A stretch of DNA of 64,000 nt, taken from the NCBI GenBank assembly GCA_964017145.1, contig OZ024850.1, positions 1,217,618-1,281,617 of the forward strand. Direction: 5' to 3'. Source of the DNA: Agrocybe praecox (lineage: Eukaryota; Basidiomycota; Agaricomycetes; Agaricales; Agrocybaceae). The notes under the pieces were generated by a model that was not told the DNA's origin, did no database searches, and worked only from the letters and a program-made list of their open reading frames with translations. The position numbers and the translations under genes are program-made. Shown here one piece after another: positions 11,942-23,189 of this stretch (positions are counted from its first letter, which is position 1; every line of letters starts with the position of its first letter).

Positions 11942-13609
11942 TTAAAATTTAGTATGCGTCTATATTGAAACGCGATAAAAAAAAATCGCAAGAAAACTGA
12001 CTGGTTTTAGGATTTCTTCATGTTCTGTATAAGCCGACTCGTTGACGTATCCCTCAAACCTCCAACCCGACCTCGTATTCAGGCAGCACATTAGGACGGC
12101 CGAATACACCTTTGGTAAGGGTAGACTAAACATCATGTACCTGTCAAGAGAACTAAGGTTCAAAAATCAACAGATTTGCAGCAGCCACAAAATGCTTACA
12201 ATCCAGTCCGTTGCTGAGGTAGAGATGCATGACGTTACTTTCTTATTTGGTAGTGATAGAAACTCGTACGTACCGATGCAACATACAAGATCATGCCAAC
12301 GAAAGCTGATAGGGGCAGAATCAGCCCAGTTTGAACAAAACCTGGGTAAATGGACGGTCTCTAGTAAATATTACTCGGTAAATTGTGCTCGGATGTTCAC
12401 CTCGTAGGAAGCGATCATAGAGCATTTCGTCTTTCGGGAAGTCTTTTTTGTGTTGACGCTAAATGAGGGGTAAAGCAGCACAGTATTCAGACCCTTGGAT
12501 TTTCGTTATTGTTTTGAAGCGGCGACGTACACTGTAGATGAGCATAAGTAAGTATAGAAATACCATCGAAAGATTATTCAACTCACAAGTACCAAAAATG
12601 AACTCCAGCTATCAAACCATCCGCGATCAAACCTGGTATGATCCAGATGATCATTGCCGCCTGAGTGAAGCATTTAGCCCCCTTTTTCGCGAATGAAGGT
12701 GGATAATATCTCACTTTGGTATCAATTATATGCTTGAAGTTAGATACCTGTCCGAGCTTTTGGCCATCCCAAATGCCTCCGACTATTTGTATTAGCAAAT
12801 ATGCCCATTCATTTTGATTAATTCAAGTACACAGAAAGACATACCTACGCTCACTGCTCCCATCGTCATTATAAAGATGGGATACCCCCATTGACCCGTC
12901 AGCTCGCGAGCTCTATGTGCGAAGAAGCATTGACATATCAGGACAATGACGGCCTGAAATTTTGGATGTGGTTACAACACAATATTGTGAACTGTGAAAG
13001 GCAACGCACATTCAAGATAGGACCTGGAATTATTGCAAAGATTAAATACAGATTGATTCTCAGAGAAACAGCCTTTATGAAACATACCGATCACAATATC
13101 TGTGATGATCGAGACGAAGGAACTCGTGTTAATCTTCAGAACACTTCGCAGACTTCGTTAGACATGCTTACTCCAGTCTGTGGTGTCCAAGACGCTCTGG
13201 TCGCCAAATGATTTGATCAGAGTTCGATACACGTAGGCCAAGTCGAACGATGAATTCAAGGTATTCGTGACGCAAAGACTTGCCACCTGGTCAAAGAAGA
13301 TAAACAGAGTAAAAAAATAGACAATTTGAGGTGCTCACATAAGTCTTCACCCATAACTTGTCCCTTCATTTCCCTGTCAGATACAGCCAAATTGTCATCT
13401 CTTGAGGCTTATTATGATGCACGTACGTCCCATACTTGATATAATACAGAAAGGCTTGAATTGCGAGTACTCCCAGAAGTATAACACTGAACGTATATCC
13501 AACAAGGAACGGCCCCAAACTGCAATGGAAGAAATAAGTTCGCTTTTCAACATACTATGGATATGATTTATACATACACTGTGCTTGCGTCTACATCCCG
13601 CCTTTCCAT
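11942..13609 (-). CDS. DUF6534-type membrane protein, copy 3
   Basis: Closest relative of copy 2. The first exon at 13609 (MERRDVDASTV) joins LGPFLVGYTFSVILLGVLAI. Later exons give DKLWVKTY, VASLCVTNTLNSSFDLAYVY, ICQCFFAHRARELTGQW, VGGIWDGQKLGQVSNFKHI, AAMIIWIIPGLIADGLIAGV, DEMLYDRFLR, GFVQTGLILPLSAFVGMI and MFSLPLPKVYSAVLMCCLNT. The TAA is at 11942-11944. A one-base exon at 12531 is needed between WYF and RQHKKDF. The exon after TTDW can only be joined in phase at an acceptor that leaves about four residues fewer than in copy 2 at the start of a helix, so either a small deletion occurred or a non-canonical site is used. The 2.6-kb transposon begins about 300 bp upstream of the start, so its promoter may be affected. 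Confidence 0.8.
12531..12531 (-). other. candidate one-nucleotide exon (T) in DUF6534 copy 3
   Basis: The minus-strand exon ends TGG TAC TT before GTGAGTT (phase 2) and the following exon begins in phase 0 with CGT CAA CAC. CTACAG-T-GTACGT gives the one base, with introns 12586-12532 (55 nt) and 12530-12459 (72 nt). Position in the protein is the same as in copies 1 and 2. Confidence 0.75.
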
Positions 13610-13905
13610 GACACGGAGATAAGAATAAGGGCAATGCAGGAACCCCAGAGCGCTATGTGCTGACCACTTGCTTTTATATATGCTGATACGTATCTATCCA
13701 AAGAAATTCCCTAGGGTGGCCAGTGCGTGTACATCTCCGTGTTTTGTTACGACATTGTGTCCTTTAGGATTAGCTTTTTGAACTTCTGCAAGTATCGGAA
13801 TACGGCGAACAATGTTATTTTGTTTGTTATCACAAGAAGCACGTTCACGGGGTCCGTCCTGCACATCTTGGTGGCGAATCAGTAGACTAAATTTCTCCAA
13901 GAGTT

Positions 13906-13913
13906 TGGATATT
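13906..13913. repeat. left target-site duplication (TGGATATT)
   Basis: This 8-bp copy directly precedes the left inverted arm of the 13914-16544 element. An identical copy directly follows the right arm at 16545-16552. Confidence 0.85.
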
Positions 13914-14529
13914 CACCTCAACATCACGTTATTTGTAACTAATTAGAATGTCGGACGTATGGGGAGCGGCAAGCTAAATAGAATAGAATGTGTATTTCCC
14001 ACTCACTGTCAATAAAGTGGTGGATATCTCCCTTTCCCCTCAAACGCTAAGTCTTAATTCTCGTGCGCTACGCGTATAGCGCGCGCTTGCTGGTGCGTAT
14101 CCGTGCATATGTGCCAGCGCATGCCTTCGGGATTGTCCGTCCCGTGCCATTCCGGCTTGCTGGCCGCGCTCCCACGTGCTTACACATCGTCTCGCCGATG
14201 TCCCGTCACTTCCTAATTTGGAACCCGTTCCCATGTACCTTTGCTCGCTGTCTGCGACGACGACGAGGGTTATTCCTTTATCCCTCAGCTTATTCCTTCA
14301 AATTTTTCTACTGTATAGATGCTATGTACTCTGTAGATAAAATACATGCCCTTTACAGTATTTATTCAGGCCAGATATGCCAAATATATGTGTATTTTCG
14401 CAGTTTTCCTCCTCATTTTACCATTGAATACCTTCCTGATAGGCTGATTGGCTAGCTATACCCATATAATGTTAGTTATACATGTATCCATGTTATATAT
14501 AATTTTTGAACAGTTTTACATAGTATATG
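13914..14529 (+). repeat. left terminal inverted repeat
   Basis: It pairs with 15929-16544 over about 616 bp. Both arms contain the same 130-codon open frame (14063-14455 and its mirror), which is a property of the repeat and not evidence for a gene. Confidence 0.85.
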
Positions 14530-15928
14530 AACCCAGAAACATGACCATACTGCCTATCAGAGCCTGCAATCTCACCTACTAGCTTCCTCATGCCTTTTGT
14601 GTCGCATATTTCAGATATTATGGCACATATAAGCCAGAGACCAGCTCTTACTGCCATATTAGAGACATTGTAAGTATTTAAAATGGTCAAACTTGCACCA
14701 AGGTGCAGATATGTATGCCATATTCCGGCACACACATAACAATCTCTAGTCTAAAAAGACCTTCTCCATGAGTATACAATGCCACAAAATTAAATATATT
14801 TATATATACATACTCTTTTGATGGTCGTACAACAACCTTGCTTGCACGAGCATGTGTCCAAAAGGAAAAAGGTACAGCTGCCAGTTACTCCATATCTGTG
14901 CCTTTATCAATGTTTTATGGAGCATCCTGGGTGCCTAAATGCTATTCTGAATAGATATTGTGAGTAGCCAATATATAATAGCACCAGATATAAGCCCATC
15001 TGCCGGAACTTAGTATCATCTTGTCGTGATAAGAGGCGCCCACCAATTACCGCCCAAAAACGGATAAATATGCGACGGTGTGACTCTGCACGCGCTTAAT
15101 CGGTCTTTTAAACTCAATATTAATCTAACGAGAACTATTAAGAATACGATACAAAAGATTTGAGGGAGATCGGTGAAAAACCTGTGAAGGTATTCATTGA
15201 TAAATTGTTTAACAATCAAATTATATGCACGTCGTCACAACAGTGACCATTGATACATCGTCTCAGCACTATTTAGTGAATACCGTCAGCAATATATACT
15301 CCATTATAATACGGTTTTCTGCTTTACGTGCGGGCAATGTACGCTCTCATACCCATTGTTTAACCTAAGAATTTGACCCAATCTACGCTCCATAGCGTGA
15401 CAATTTCTCCATATCTCGAACATCTTCTCTGCACTGACTTTGACGCCTCGCCCACCGGTATTTCAGCCTGATAGGCGCCTATATACAGTATTGGGTGACC
15501 ATCAAATCTGTTTGAATGCATATATTTGATTCCTGTACGAATTTATGACTGCTGGTATCCCTACTTAACTTCCATGTATTGGTCATGCATCCGAGACCAG
15601 TTTCGACACTAGATAGGCGTTTTAGCATGGCAAGAGTGCTTCTTTGGAAGCATGTAATATTGATAAGCCTTTGTAGTGACGAAATTTGACACGAAAATAT
15701 CATTAAAAACCACAGGAGCTAGGTAGACTCAAAGTATAACCAACATATTACTCAACCAAAGCTTCTCAGAGCAAGAAATTTAATTATACTGTGATACAGT
15801 ACACACATGAACAGCTTTAAGACTGCATATGAGGGGTAATTGAATGGTACAGAATGCCACAAGATGTGCATATATTTGGTAACCTGGATGTTGGGACTAA
15901 AGGACCAGTACTAGGATATCTGGGGGCC
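14530..15928. other. central region of the inverted-repeat element
   Basis: AT-rich, about 1.4 kb, with short frames only. No transposase motif, RNA gene or internal repeat was recognised. Confidence 0.5.
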
Positions 15929-16544
15929 CATATACTATGTAAAACTGTTCAAAAATTATATATAATATGGATACATGTATAACTAACATTATATGGCTAT
16001 AGCTAGCCAATCAGCCTATCAGGAAGGTATTCAATGGTAAAATGAGGAGGAAAACTGCGAAAATACACATATATTTGGCATATCTGGCCTGAATAAATAC
16101 TGTAAAGGGCATGTATTTTATCTACAGAGTACATAGCATCTATACAGTAGAAAAATTTGAAGGAATAAGCTGAGGGATAAGGGAATAACCCTCGTCGTCG
16201 TCGCAGACAGCGAGCAAAGGTACATGGGAACGGGTTCCAAATTAGGAAGTGACGGGACATCGGCGAGACGATGTGTAAGCACGTGGGAGCGCGGCCAGCA
16301 AGCCGGAATGGCACGGGACGGACAATCCCGAAGGCATGCGCTGGCACATATGCACGGATACGCACCAGCAAGCGCGCGCTATACGCGTAGCGCACGAGAA
16401 TTAAGACTTAGCGTTTGAGGGGAAAGGGAGATATCCACCACTTTATTGACAGTGAGTGGGAAATACACATTCTATTCTATTTAGCTTGCCGCTCCCCATA
16501 CGTCCGACATTCTAATTAGTTACAAATAACGTGATGTTGAGGTG
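15929..16544 (-). repeat. right terminal inverted repeat
   Basis: Reverse complement of the left arm with a few mismatches, ending ACGTGATGTTGAGGTG directly before the second TGGATATT copy. Confidence 0.85.
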
Positions 16545-17027
16545 TGGATATTATTCGTGGATTTATGAGTGGCTTTATTGGGTTGGAGTCCGGTCCAACG
16601 GTTGGACCGAGGTGAACGCGCTCAACTAGACCAAAGTATGAGAAACAGGGGCGTGACTTCGGACTCCCGTCGCCCGAGGCTGCCGAACAAGCAAATTCAT
16701 GCTCCGACCTAGCTTTATGCCTACTTCGTTTCGAGCGAAAGAATATTTACATACTTCATACTAAAGCACAACTCGGCAGGGGAAAAGTACAATTTCCTTC
16801 GGGGAACTCACAATTTGGGATAAAAAAAAAATTGGTTTGCAACAAAATGTAGATAATTTGAATGCAAAACTTTTCTTGCAAAGGAATTTTCCAAAAAAAA
16901 AAAAAGTCTCGGACGAGGTGCCCCATGGGGTCCGATTTGGACGTGTCCTAACTGGGCTTTGCTAATTACGGACGCGTCGTCGCGTCTCTCCTCACAGGTC
17001 CATTTTTTTCAGTGTGTTGCTCACCAC
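16545..17027. other. intergenic, with 8-bp duplication copy and a 19-bp palindrome
   Basis: Begins with the right target duplication (16545-16552). At 16591-16609 there is a perfect 9-bp-arm palindrome, CGGTCCAAC-G-GTTGGACCG, which could be a protein-binding site or chance. Long A runs occur near 16830 and 16890. No gene. Confidence 0.5.
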
Positions 17028-17437
17028 ATGCCTAGAAAAAGAAAGTATAACCTTATAGGAAACCTATCTGGCTTTACAAATTTATCGAAAAAAAAGCGAA
17101 AAATAGCAAAGAAAAAAGATGAAAGAGATAATTCATCAGGGGGTCAAGAAAAGGTGCGTCGCGTTTTTCCAGGCCCATTTTCGTCTCATTTGAGTATACA
17201 AAGATGGATCTCGGGAGCAAAATGGCCTGCAAAAGTTCTGGCAATGAAAACAGTTTGAATTCATTCCAAGGATCAAGAGAATCACTGGGTGAAATCAGAT
17301 GCACCAACTTACCCACCTTTACATCCGAGTCCGTAGTCTCGTCGTCACACACTATGGAGAGCCACGAAAACACACCAACAGACCTAAATATCCTTATAGA
17401 CGACTCAGATGGCGGAGAGGATGGCGGCAATCCCTAA
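17028..17437 (+). CDS. small basic hypothetical protein, perhaps transposon-derived
   Basis: The first exon from ATG 17028 encodes a very basic segment (MPRKRKYNLIGNLSGFTN, then KKKRKIAKKK) ending SSGGQEK. A 52-nt intron with good borders (AAG then GTGCGTC, ending TACAAAG) joins in phase to an exon starting MDLGSKMACK and running through Ser/Thr-rich and acidic sequence (DSDGGEDGGNP) to TAA at 17437. The product is about 119 residues, with a nuclear-signal-like N terminus and no recognised domain. Agaric transposon-encoded proteins often begin with similar basic leaders, so it may be the 5' remnant of a longer transposon gene. It lies next to a DNA element, between no conserved partners. Confidence 0.4.
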
Positions 17438-17851
17438 AAAAGACGGAATCGGGTATTTTTCGAAGAATCTATTGCATTCACGTCGCGAAAATTGGAAGGA
17501 GTCGTCAATAGTAGTTGATAGTTGAACAAGGAAGATAGGGCGAGGGGCTGTTCAAAAACTCGCAAAGGGAACAAATTCAGGCACTTCCTTACTACCAGAG
17601 AAATGGATTCTTTCATCGAGTAAATACAAGCATCGAGGAAAGCAACATACTTAAGATCTAGCGGCGGTCAAAGTTGTGGTCAGTGGTTGGGACCGTTCAC
17701 CCTCCGGTAATGTATTCAATTTTGTTTTTATTGTATCCCGCGAAACGACCTTATACTTGATAGTAAAACACTGATAGTGTAGTTGACTCTCCCTAAGCGC
17801 CTGTTGAGGCTCATCCACGACAGTTTTAATTCTATGACTTGCATCATAATA
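17438..17851. other. intergenic, no feature seen
   Basis: 3' flank of the small basic gene and of the convergent HET-domain gene. No further supported exon was recognised. Confidence 0.45.
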
Positions 17852-19836
17852 TTACACGATTGTGATAAGCTGCCTTGGAGTATCTATCCAATCTTTGATA
17901 TCAACAAATGGCTCTTCCTCCCAACCTTCGTCCAAAATCTGAGCATGGACATTGAAAAACCCCACGCGAACATGAACACCTTGCACATTTTTCGAGGGTA
18001 TCACCAGAATACCAAGAAGGTTGTGCAACACTGCTTTGTTGTGCTCACCAATGACGACAGCTAGCCCTTCGTTCACCTCTCCGTCAGCAAAATCATGGTA
18101 CACGAACCCGACCTCCTTGCGTTTCCCCTCAACCATCTCGTACAATGGCGAGTCATTCGAATCCCGCTGAGGCTTTCCCCAGGAAACGTGACGGACAATG
18201 GCTTCCAGTTGGATGTCGCCTCTTTCGATCTCACCGAATGGAAAATTTGGTATTTTAGGCGTTATGCTGCAATGATGGATGACTATTAGTGGATTGATAC
18301 GTCCAGGCCATCCTCCATCGGCTATGAGGCCGTCAGTAGCCGCCCACGACCAAGATGGCGCACGGTATTCTTTAGGACGGTCTGTCCTGGCAGAGGAGGA
18401 AGAGCGACACCAAAGTAAGTCTTGCGCCAATGTTGTTCTCCAAAGACCACACACATAATCGGTTTCATGTACCCATGTCCTTTGGAAAGCCTGAGCAACA
18501 CCGGAAAGAGCGACCAATTTATCTGCAGAGTTCGTCACTGAGCGACGGGTATACTCGGCCAGGACTTCTTTCCATCCAAGCCAGGACTTTCTTTCTGCGA
18601 TATCTGAATTTCCGTTCGGAATCTGCAACTCTTCCCTCTTTTTGTCGGTTAGAAAGTTGTTTCCTCCACCGACATTCTTCAGGCCTCTACGACACTGAAA
18701 TTGCAAGGTGTGCGAGGCATATACCAATGCTCTCGACGCTAGCAAACGTTCTTGAAAACACCACGCGCGTTGACTGATGGGTTCTGTCCGTGGCGCCCTC
18801 TCCTGGTCGCGAACAGAAATAGTTCCCATTTCGTGTGATGGGAGCCAGAATGGAAGTTCTGTAGACACGGGATTCTTTCTGTCGTGCAAGAAACCATCTC
18901 CGGCCTTTTTCGCACATGAGGCAATAATTGTCACGTATGCCCTTTGATAGATATCGCACATTTGCGAAATTTCTCGACCCTTGTCTTCAGGCGAATCTTG
19001 GATGATGCAAAGTGTGTCTGTCCAGAGATATCGGAGCCCTAAGGAGTGCGTTGTAGTGATGGCGTCTACGATAGTGCGTGGAAGGGCATTGATGTCGATC
19101 TTTGACATGTATTTTTCGATATTGGTGGTGAATGTGCTGTGAGGTTGGGCTTGGCCCTAGACATAGCTAAGCGCTGCATATCTTGCCTCTTGTCCTTCGC
19201 TGTGATGAAGTTTGGGGTTCTTTGGGTCGGTGCAGTCGACTACTCTGGTTGGAAGTTGTGTTTTGTCCGAAGATTGGCAGGTGTGATTGTTTGAACAATC
19301 ATCTATGCATTCGCGGGCCAGTGTGAAGCTTGCCTTCGAAGATACCTCCCAGATTATGTTTCGCCCACAGACTAGCTTCGCTGCTGGGTCATCTGAAGGT
19401 ATTTTCAATACTCTTTGATCAATGCAGCATGTTTCGCAGACGTACCTGGAGATGTATGCACCTCATATGTGTTTGGAAAGTGATCATCTCCGATATATGT
19501 CGACAGCCTCATATGATGCGGTGGATCTTTATCCTTCCTAAATTGCACCGTTATTTTCCACCTTTCGTCTTCATCTGGCCACTCTTCAGTCCTGAGGTGC
19601 TGGTCCCTCCGCTTTTTTCGATATTCGAGGATATCTCCCCATAGAAAGTCACACCAGTTACATCCTGCGTTTTCCCCGTCATCAATATTCTTCCAAGTTT
19701 GCGTCGTGTAGGTGTATCCTTGAGATAGTTTATCACTTTCTTCAAGATTGGATACAAGGGCCTTTTGGAAGTTGTTGAAGTCGAAAAGGGTTGTCCAGCA
19801 TATATTGCATATCAAGGAGCCGTTTCTCAAAACCAT
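17852..19836 (-). pseudogene. HET-domain (heterokaryon incompatibility) protein with in-frame TAG
   Basis: HET proteins mediate self/non-self recognition after hyphal fusion. The N-terminal exon starts at 19836 (MVLRNGSLICNICWTTLFDF) with a CNWCDFLWGD segment. It is joined through an intron (GTACGTC to CTTCAG) to DDPAAKLVCGRNII. The HET core follows: RYAALSYV, then LGLRYLWTDTLCIIQDSPED, REISQMCDIYQRAYVTIIA, and the late YRAPSWSWAATDG block. Between ALSYV and GQAQPHSTF, where the family has an invariant Trp (SYVWG), the codon is TAG at 19157-19159. The frame is otherwise open on both sides and the rest looks undamaged, so the lesion is young, a sequencing error, or corrected in RNA. Undisturbed, the protein would be about 640 residues. 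Typed as a pseudogene on this single lesion. Confidence 0.8.
19157..19159 (-). other. in-frame TAG at the conserved HET-domain tryptophan
   Basis: The codon reads TAG where family alignment expects TGG (SYV-W-G). On the plus strand it is CTA for expected CCA, a C-to-T change in a CpA context. Downstream GGC CAA GCC continues the same frame for over 430 codons. Confidence 0.85.
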
Positions 19837-20538
19837 TTGTGGGGAATTAGGTTCAATGCGGTGGTGTATTCTTGATTCGTTAACGATGAAATCACATACG
19901 AAACAGGTTTACATCTTCATATATAGCACCGGTGCTTTCCCGTTCCCAAGAGTCTGGAACCCATGTACAGACAAGTGCACTATGTTTCTTACTCACAGAA
20001 TTATGGTTTTTGGATCGTTATTCTTTTTCGAAGAAGATGCTAAGAAGAGACAGACCTTCGGACTGCTCTGGTTTTCGATAGACAGTGCCATTCTTGTGCC
20101 GTAATAAATTCAAACCCCGATCGTAAAAGGATTTCACGTAAGAGAATCTTTTGTTTAGCTCCTTATCAGACTACTTATAGAAAAAAGTTGCTTGGAAATA
20201 TGTATGGCTTTGAGCAAGTCAAATTTGTTAACCTATATTTGTCTCCCAGCAATTCATTCTAATGTGGTGTCACTGCTAGCAGAGAGGCGAGGAGCACACC
20301 GGGGTACGTTTTCCTCACGCTGACGAAACTTTTGCGCTTCTCTAATCTATCCACAAGGTGTCTACGCGTCGAAGAAGCACCTATCGGACGACCTCCACAC
20401 TTCAAATTGCTAATAAAAGCTCTTAAGCGTAGTGTGCTGGTCGGCTGACGTATCTGTTGACCATGCATTTTTAGGTAATGACTATAAGACCAGGCCTACT
20501 TCGCTTTGCTGTAAATCTAATTCCAGTCCTCGACTAAG
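19837..20538. other. divergent promoter region HET / GH20
   Basis: About 700 bp between the starts of two divergently transcribed genes. No clear motif or extra open frame could be supported. Confidence 0.5.
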
Positions 20539-22977
20539 ATGAAAATCCACGGCACTTCTACTTTGTTTGGGATCTTGACGTTGAGCATATGTCATTCGGT
20601 ACACGCGCTATGGCCTATGCCTCGTAACCTCCAAACAGGAACCACGCTTGTAAAGCTTTCCTCCACCTTTGACATTCAAGTTCAAGGCATATCCCAAGTT
20701 CCCCAAGACTTGCTCGATGCTATATCTCGCACCAAGACGCGACTACACTCGGATAAACATCAAAGACTTGTCGTTGGACGTGGAGCAACAGACAAGACGG
20801 CATTGACACATGCGCCTTCTCTATCAAAGCTGACCCTGTCCGTGCCGGGAAGCAAGACAGTTCAATCTATTATGCATGAGGCTACAAAGGATATCGCGTC
20901 GAGAAGCGAGGGCTACTCCCTATCTTTACCCAGTACAAGCGGAGGCACCGCAACTATCACAGCAAATTCTTCTCTCGGTCTCCTTCGAGGACTTACCACA
21001 TTCGAGCAGCTGTTCTTTGACGATGGTACTGGTGTTACTTATGCATTCCAAGCTCCTGTGACCATCAAAAACGATTCCCCAGCATTTGTAAACTCACATA
21101 CCTCTTTGTGCATGACCTTTCTCTCTGACAAGTCAATATATAGCCATGGCGCGGTTTTATGCTTGATACGTCAAGAAACTTGTGAGCATATTTACATTTT
21201 TATAATCATGGCGGTCCTAGTTGAACGTGTTGGCTAGCTTCAGAGTTTCGGACATAAAAAGAACATTGGACGCTATGAGCATGGTGAAGGTGAGGAAAAA
21301 TCTTCCCTCAAATTTGCCGTGAATTATAAATTTACAAACAACGATGACTAGATGAGCCAATTCCACTGGCACGTTGTCGACTCCCAAAGCTTCCCCTTGA
21401 CTATACCTGGCTTCCCTGAACTGGCCCAGAAAGGTGCATACTCGACGGACGAAATTTACTCTAGTGCAGACATTCAAGACATCGTCACTTATGCTGGGAC
21501 TGTAAGCTTATCTTACGAATGATCCCCTCTAGAATATAATTGCTCAATAAATTTGTCTAGCGCGGAATCGACGTTTTAGTGGTAAGCACTAAACGATACT
21601 TGAGACTCATCAATATCCATGATTCAAAAAATGCAGGAAATCGATACCCCTGGACACACAGCAATAATTTCCACCTCGCATCCCGAACACATAGCCTGCG
21701 CACAAGCCTCTCCATGGCAATCCTTCGCCAACGAGCCCCCGGCAGGACAGCTCAGACTCGCGTCAGCCGCCACCGCCAACTTCACCGCGAGTTTGATCAC
21801 TTCCCTCGCGCAGACTCTCCCGTCCACTATGTTCAGCACTGGCGGCGATGAGCTCAATGTTAACTGCTACACCCAGGATGCGCAGACTCAGGCGGATCTG
21901 AAGGCCTCTGGGAAGACGCTGGAACAAGCTCTGGATGCGTTCACGCAGACTACTCATGGCGCATTGAAGGCAATTGGGAAGACCCCTGTTGTCTGGGAAG
22001 GTTAGTTACTAGTTTCTTGCCTCGGCATGCTATCCCACACTGTCTGGTAATCATTCATCTGGCATATCGCTTCCAGAAATGGCCCTTGAACATCAAGTCA
22101 CACTGTCCAATAAAACCATCGTCATGTAAGTCTTATCATACCAGTTCATTTATTTTCTCCTTGTTTGACCATGTTCTGTAGGGTATGGATCTCATCACAA
22201 AACGCCGCTGCCGTAGCTGCCAAAGGACTCAGACTCGTACACGGACCGTCCGACTTCTTCTATCTCGTGAGTTCCAAGTTCTGAAGTTTTACTCCAAGGG
22301 ATTTCATTTCTGATTACTACACATCTTTGATAGGATTGCGGAGCCGGAGAATGGATCGGAGACGACCCCACAGCGTAAGTAACCAATGTTATATGCGCAG
22401 ATTAATATGGCTGGCAGTCCAACATAGTATTTTTTATACAGGAACAGCTGGTGTGATCCTTTCAAGTCATGGCAAAAGGTATGTATTTCCGTCCCGCTTA
22501 GGACACCCTTCATCAACAAAAGCGTTGATGATTCAATGATGCATAGGCCTACACATTCAATCCTCTCGCAAGTCTTTCAGCGGCTGAAGTACCTCTAGTT
22601 CTCGGTGGTATGTCATCAAAGGATTCATCAGACCCAAAACAACACTCACAAGGTTTTCTATCGTTTTAGGCCAGCAGCTTCTATGGGCAGAACAATCCTC
22701 GCCTCAAAATTTGGATAGTATCGCATGGCCTCGAGCGGCAGCTTCAGCGGAGGTTGGTTACTTTTCTACTTATGAGGAGAGTAGTCTTAAACGCATTCGA
22801 ATGTAGATTTTCTGGACAGGTGCAAATCTTCCTGACGGAACTCCTGTCAACGTCCGCAATGCTCTGCCTCGTCTGCATGATCTCCGTTTCAGGATGGTCC
22901 AAAGAGGCATCAACGCGATAGCTCTACAGCCGCAATGGTGTGCTCTGCGGGATGGGTCCTGCAATATTGACTCCTAA
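20539..22977 (+). CDS. secreted beta-N-acetylhexosaminidase (GH20)
   Basis: Hydrolyses terminal N-acetylglucosamine from chitin oligomers, for cell-wall turnover or chitin use. It starts with a signal peptide (MKIHGTSTLFGILTLSICHS), then LWPMPRNLQTG typical of the fungal GH20 N-terminal domain. Introns join PWRGFMLDTSRNF, SDIKRTLDAMSMVK, MSQFHWHVVDSQSFPL, RGIDVLVEIDTPGHTAII and FSTGGDELNVNCY, where the Asp-Glu pair is the family's catalytic dyad. Then come VVWEGMALEH, NSWCDPFKSWQKAYTFNPLA, LGGQQLLWAEQ, ASAEIFWTG and the C-terminal GINAIALQPQWCALRDGSC, ending TAA at 22975-22977. All junctions are in phase and all key motifs present, so the gene looks intact, about 560 residues. It converges on the WDR7-like gene with 212 bp between stops. 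Confidence 0.95.
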
Positions 22978-23189
22978 TATCTAACCTCTTAAGTTCTCTT
23001 TCAATTTTATTGTCAACATGTATGTATTATTACTAAACTTGAACAAAACAAAAACAATGAAGGTTACGTGGTATACAGAATGATATGATCGGGGAGAAAT
23101 AAAATGGAAACATATTACCTTAGATGTATAGAATTGGATGTCCGGCCTCCGAAAGTGGTCCTTATTGGAATAGAATAGAAATAGTGGTG

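Larger units (their letters stand above)
13914..16544. mobile_element. non-autonomous DNA transposon with 616-bp terminal inverted repeats
   Basis: The two ends are near-identical inverted arms (13914-14529 and 15929-16544) beginning CACCTCAACATCACG, flanked by the 8-bp duplication TGGATATT. Only a handful of mismatches between the arms were noticed, suggesting recent insertion or arm homogenisation. The 1.4-kb centre (14530-15928) has no frame resembling a transposase, so mobility would need a partner element. An 8-bp duplication fits hAT, P-like, Merlin or some Mutator-like elements; arms this long are most like Mutator-like or foldback elements, and the tip does not match the usual hAT ends. 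A transcript through it would fold into a very long hairpin. Confidence 0.85.

Noticed and set aside
14063..14455. 130-codon open frame, with an identical mirror frame at 16003-16395
   Set aside because: Both lie within the inverted arms of one transposon and are identical because the arms are; no domain, splice or codon support.
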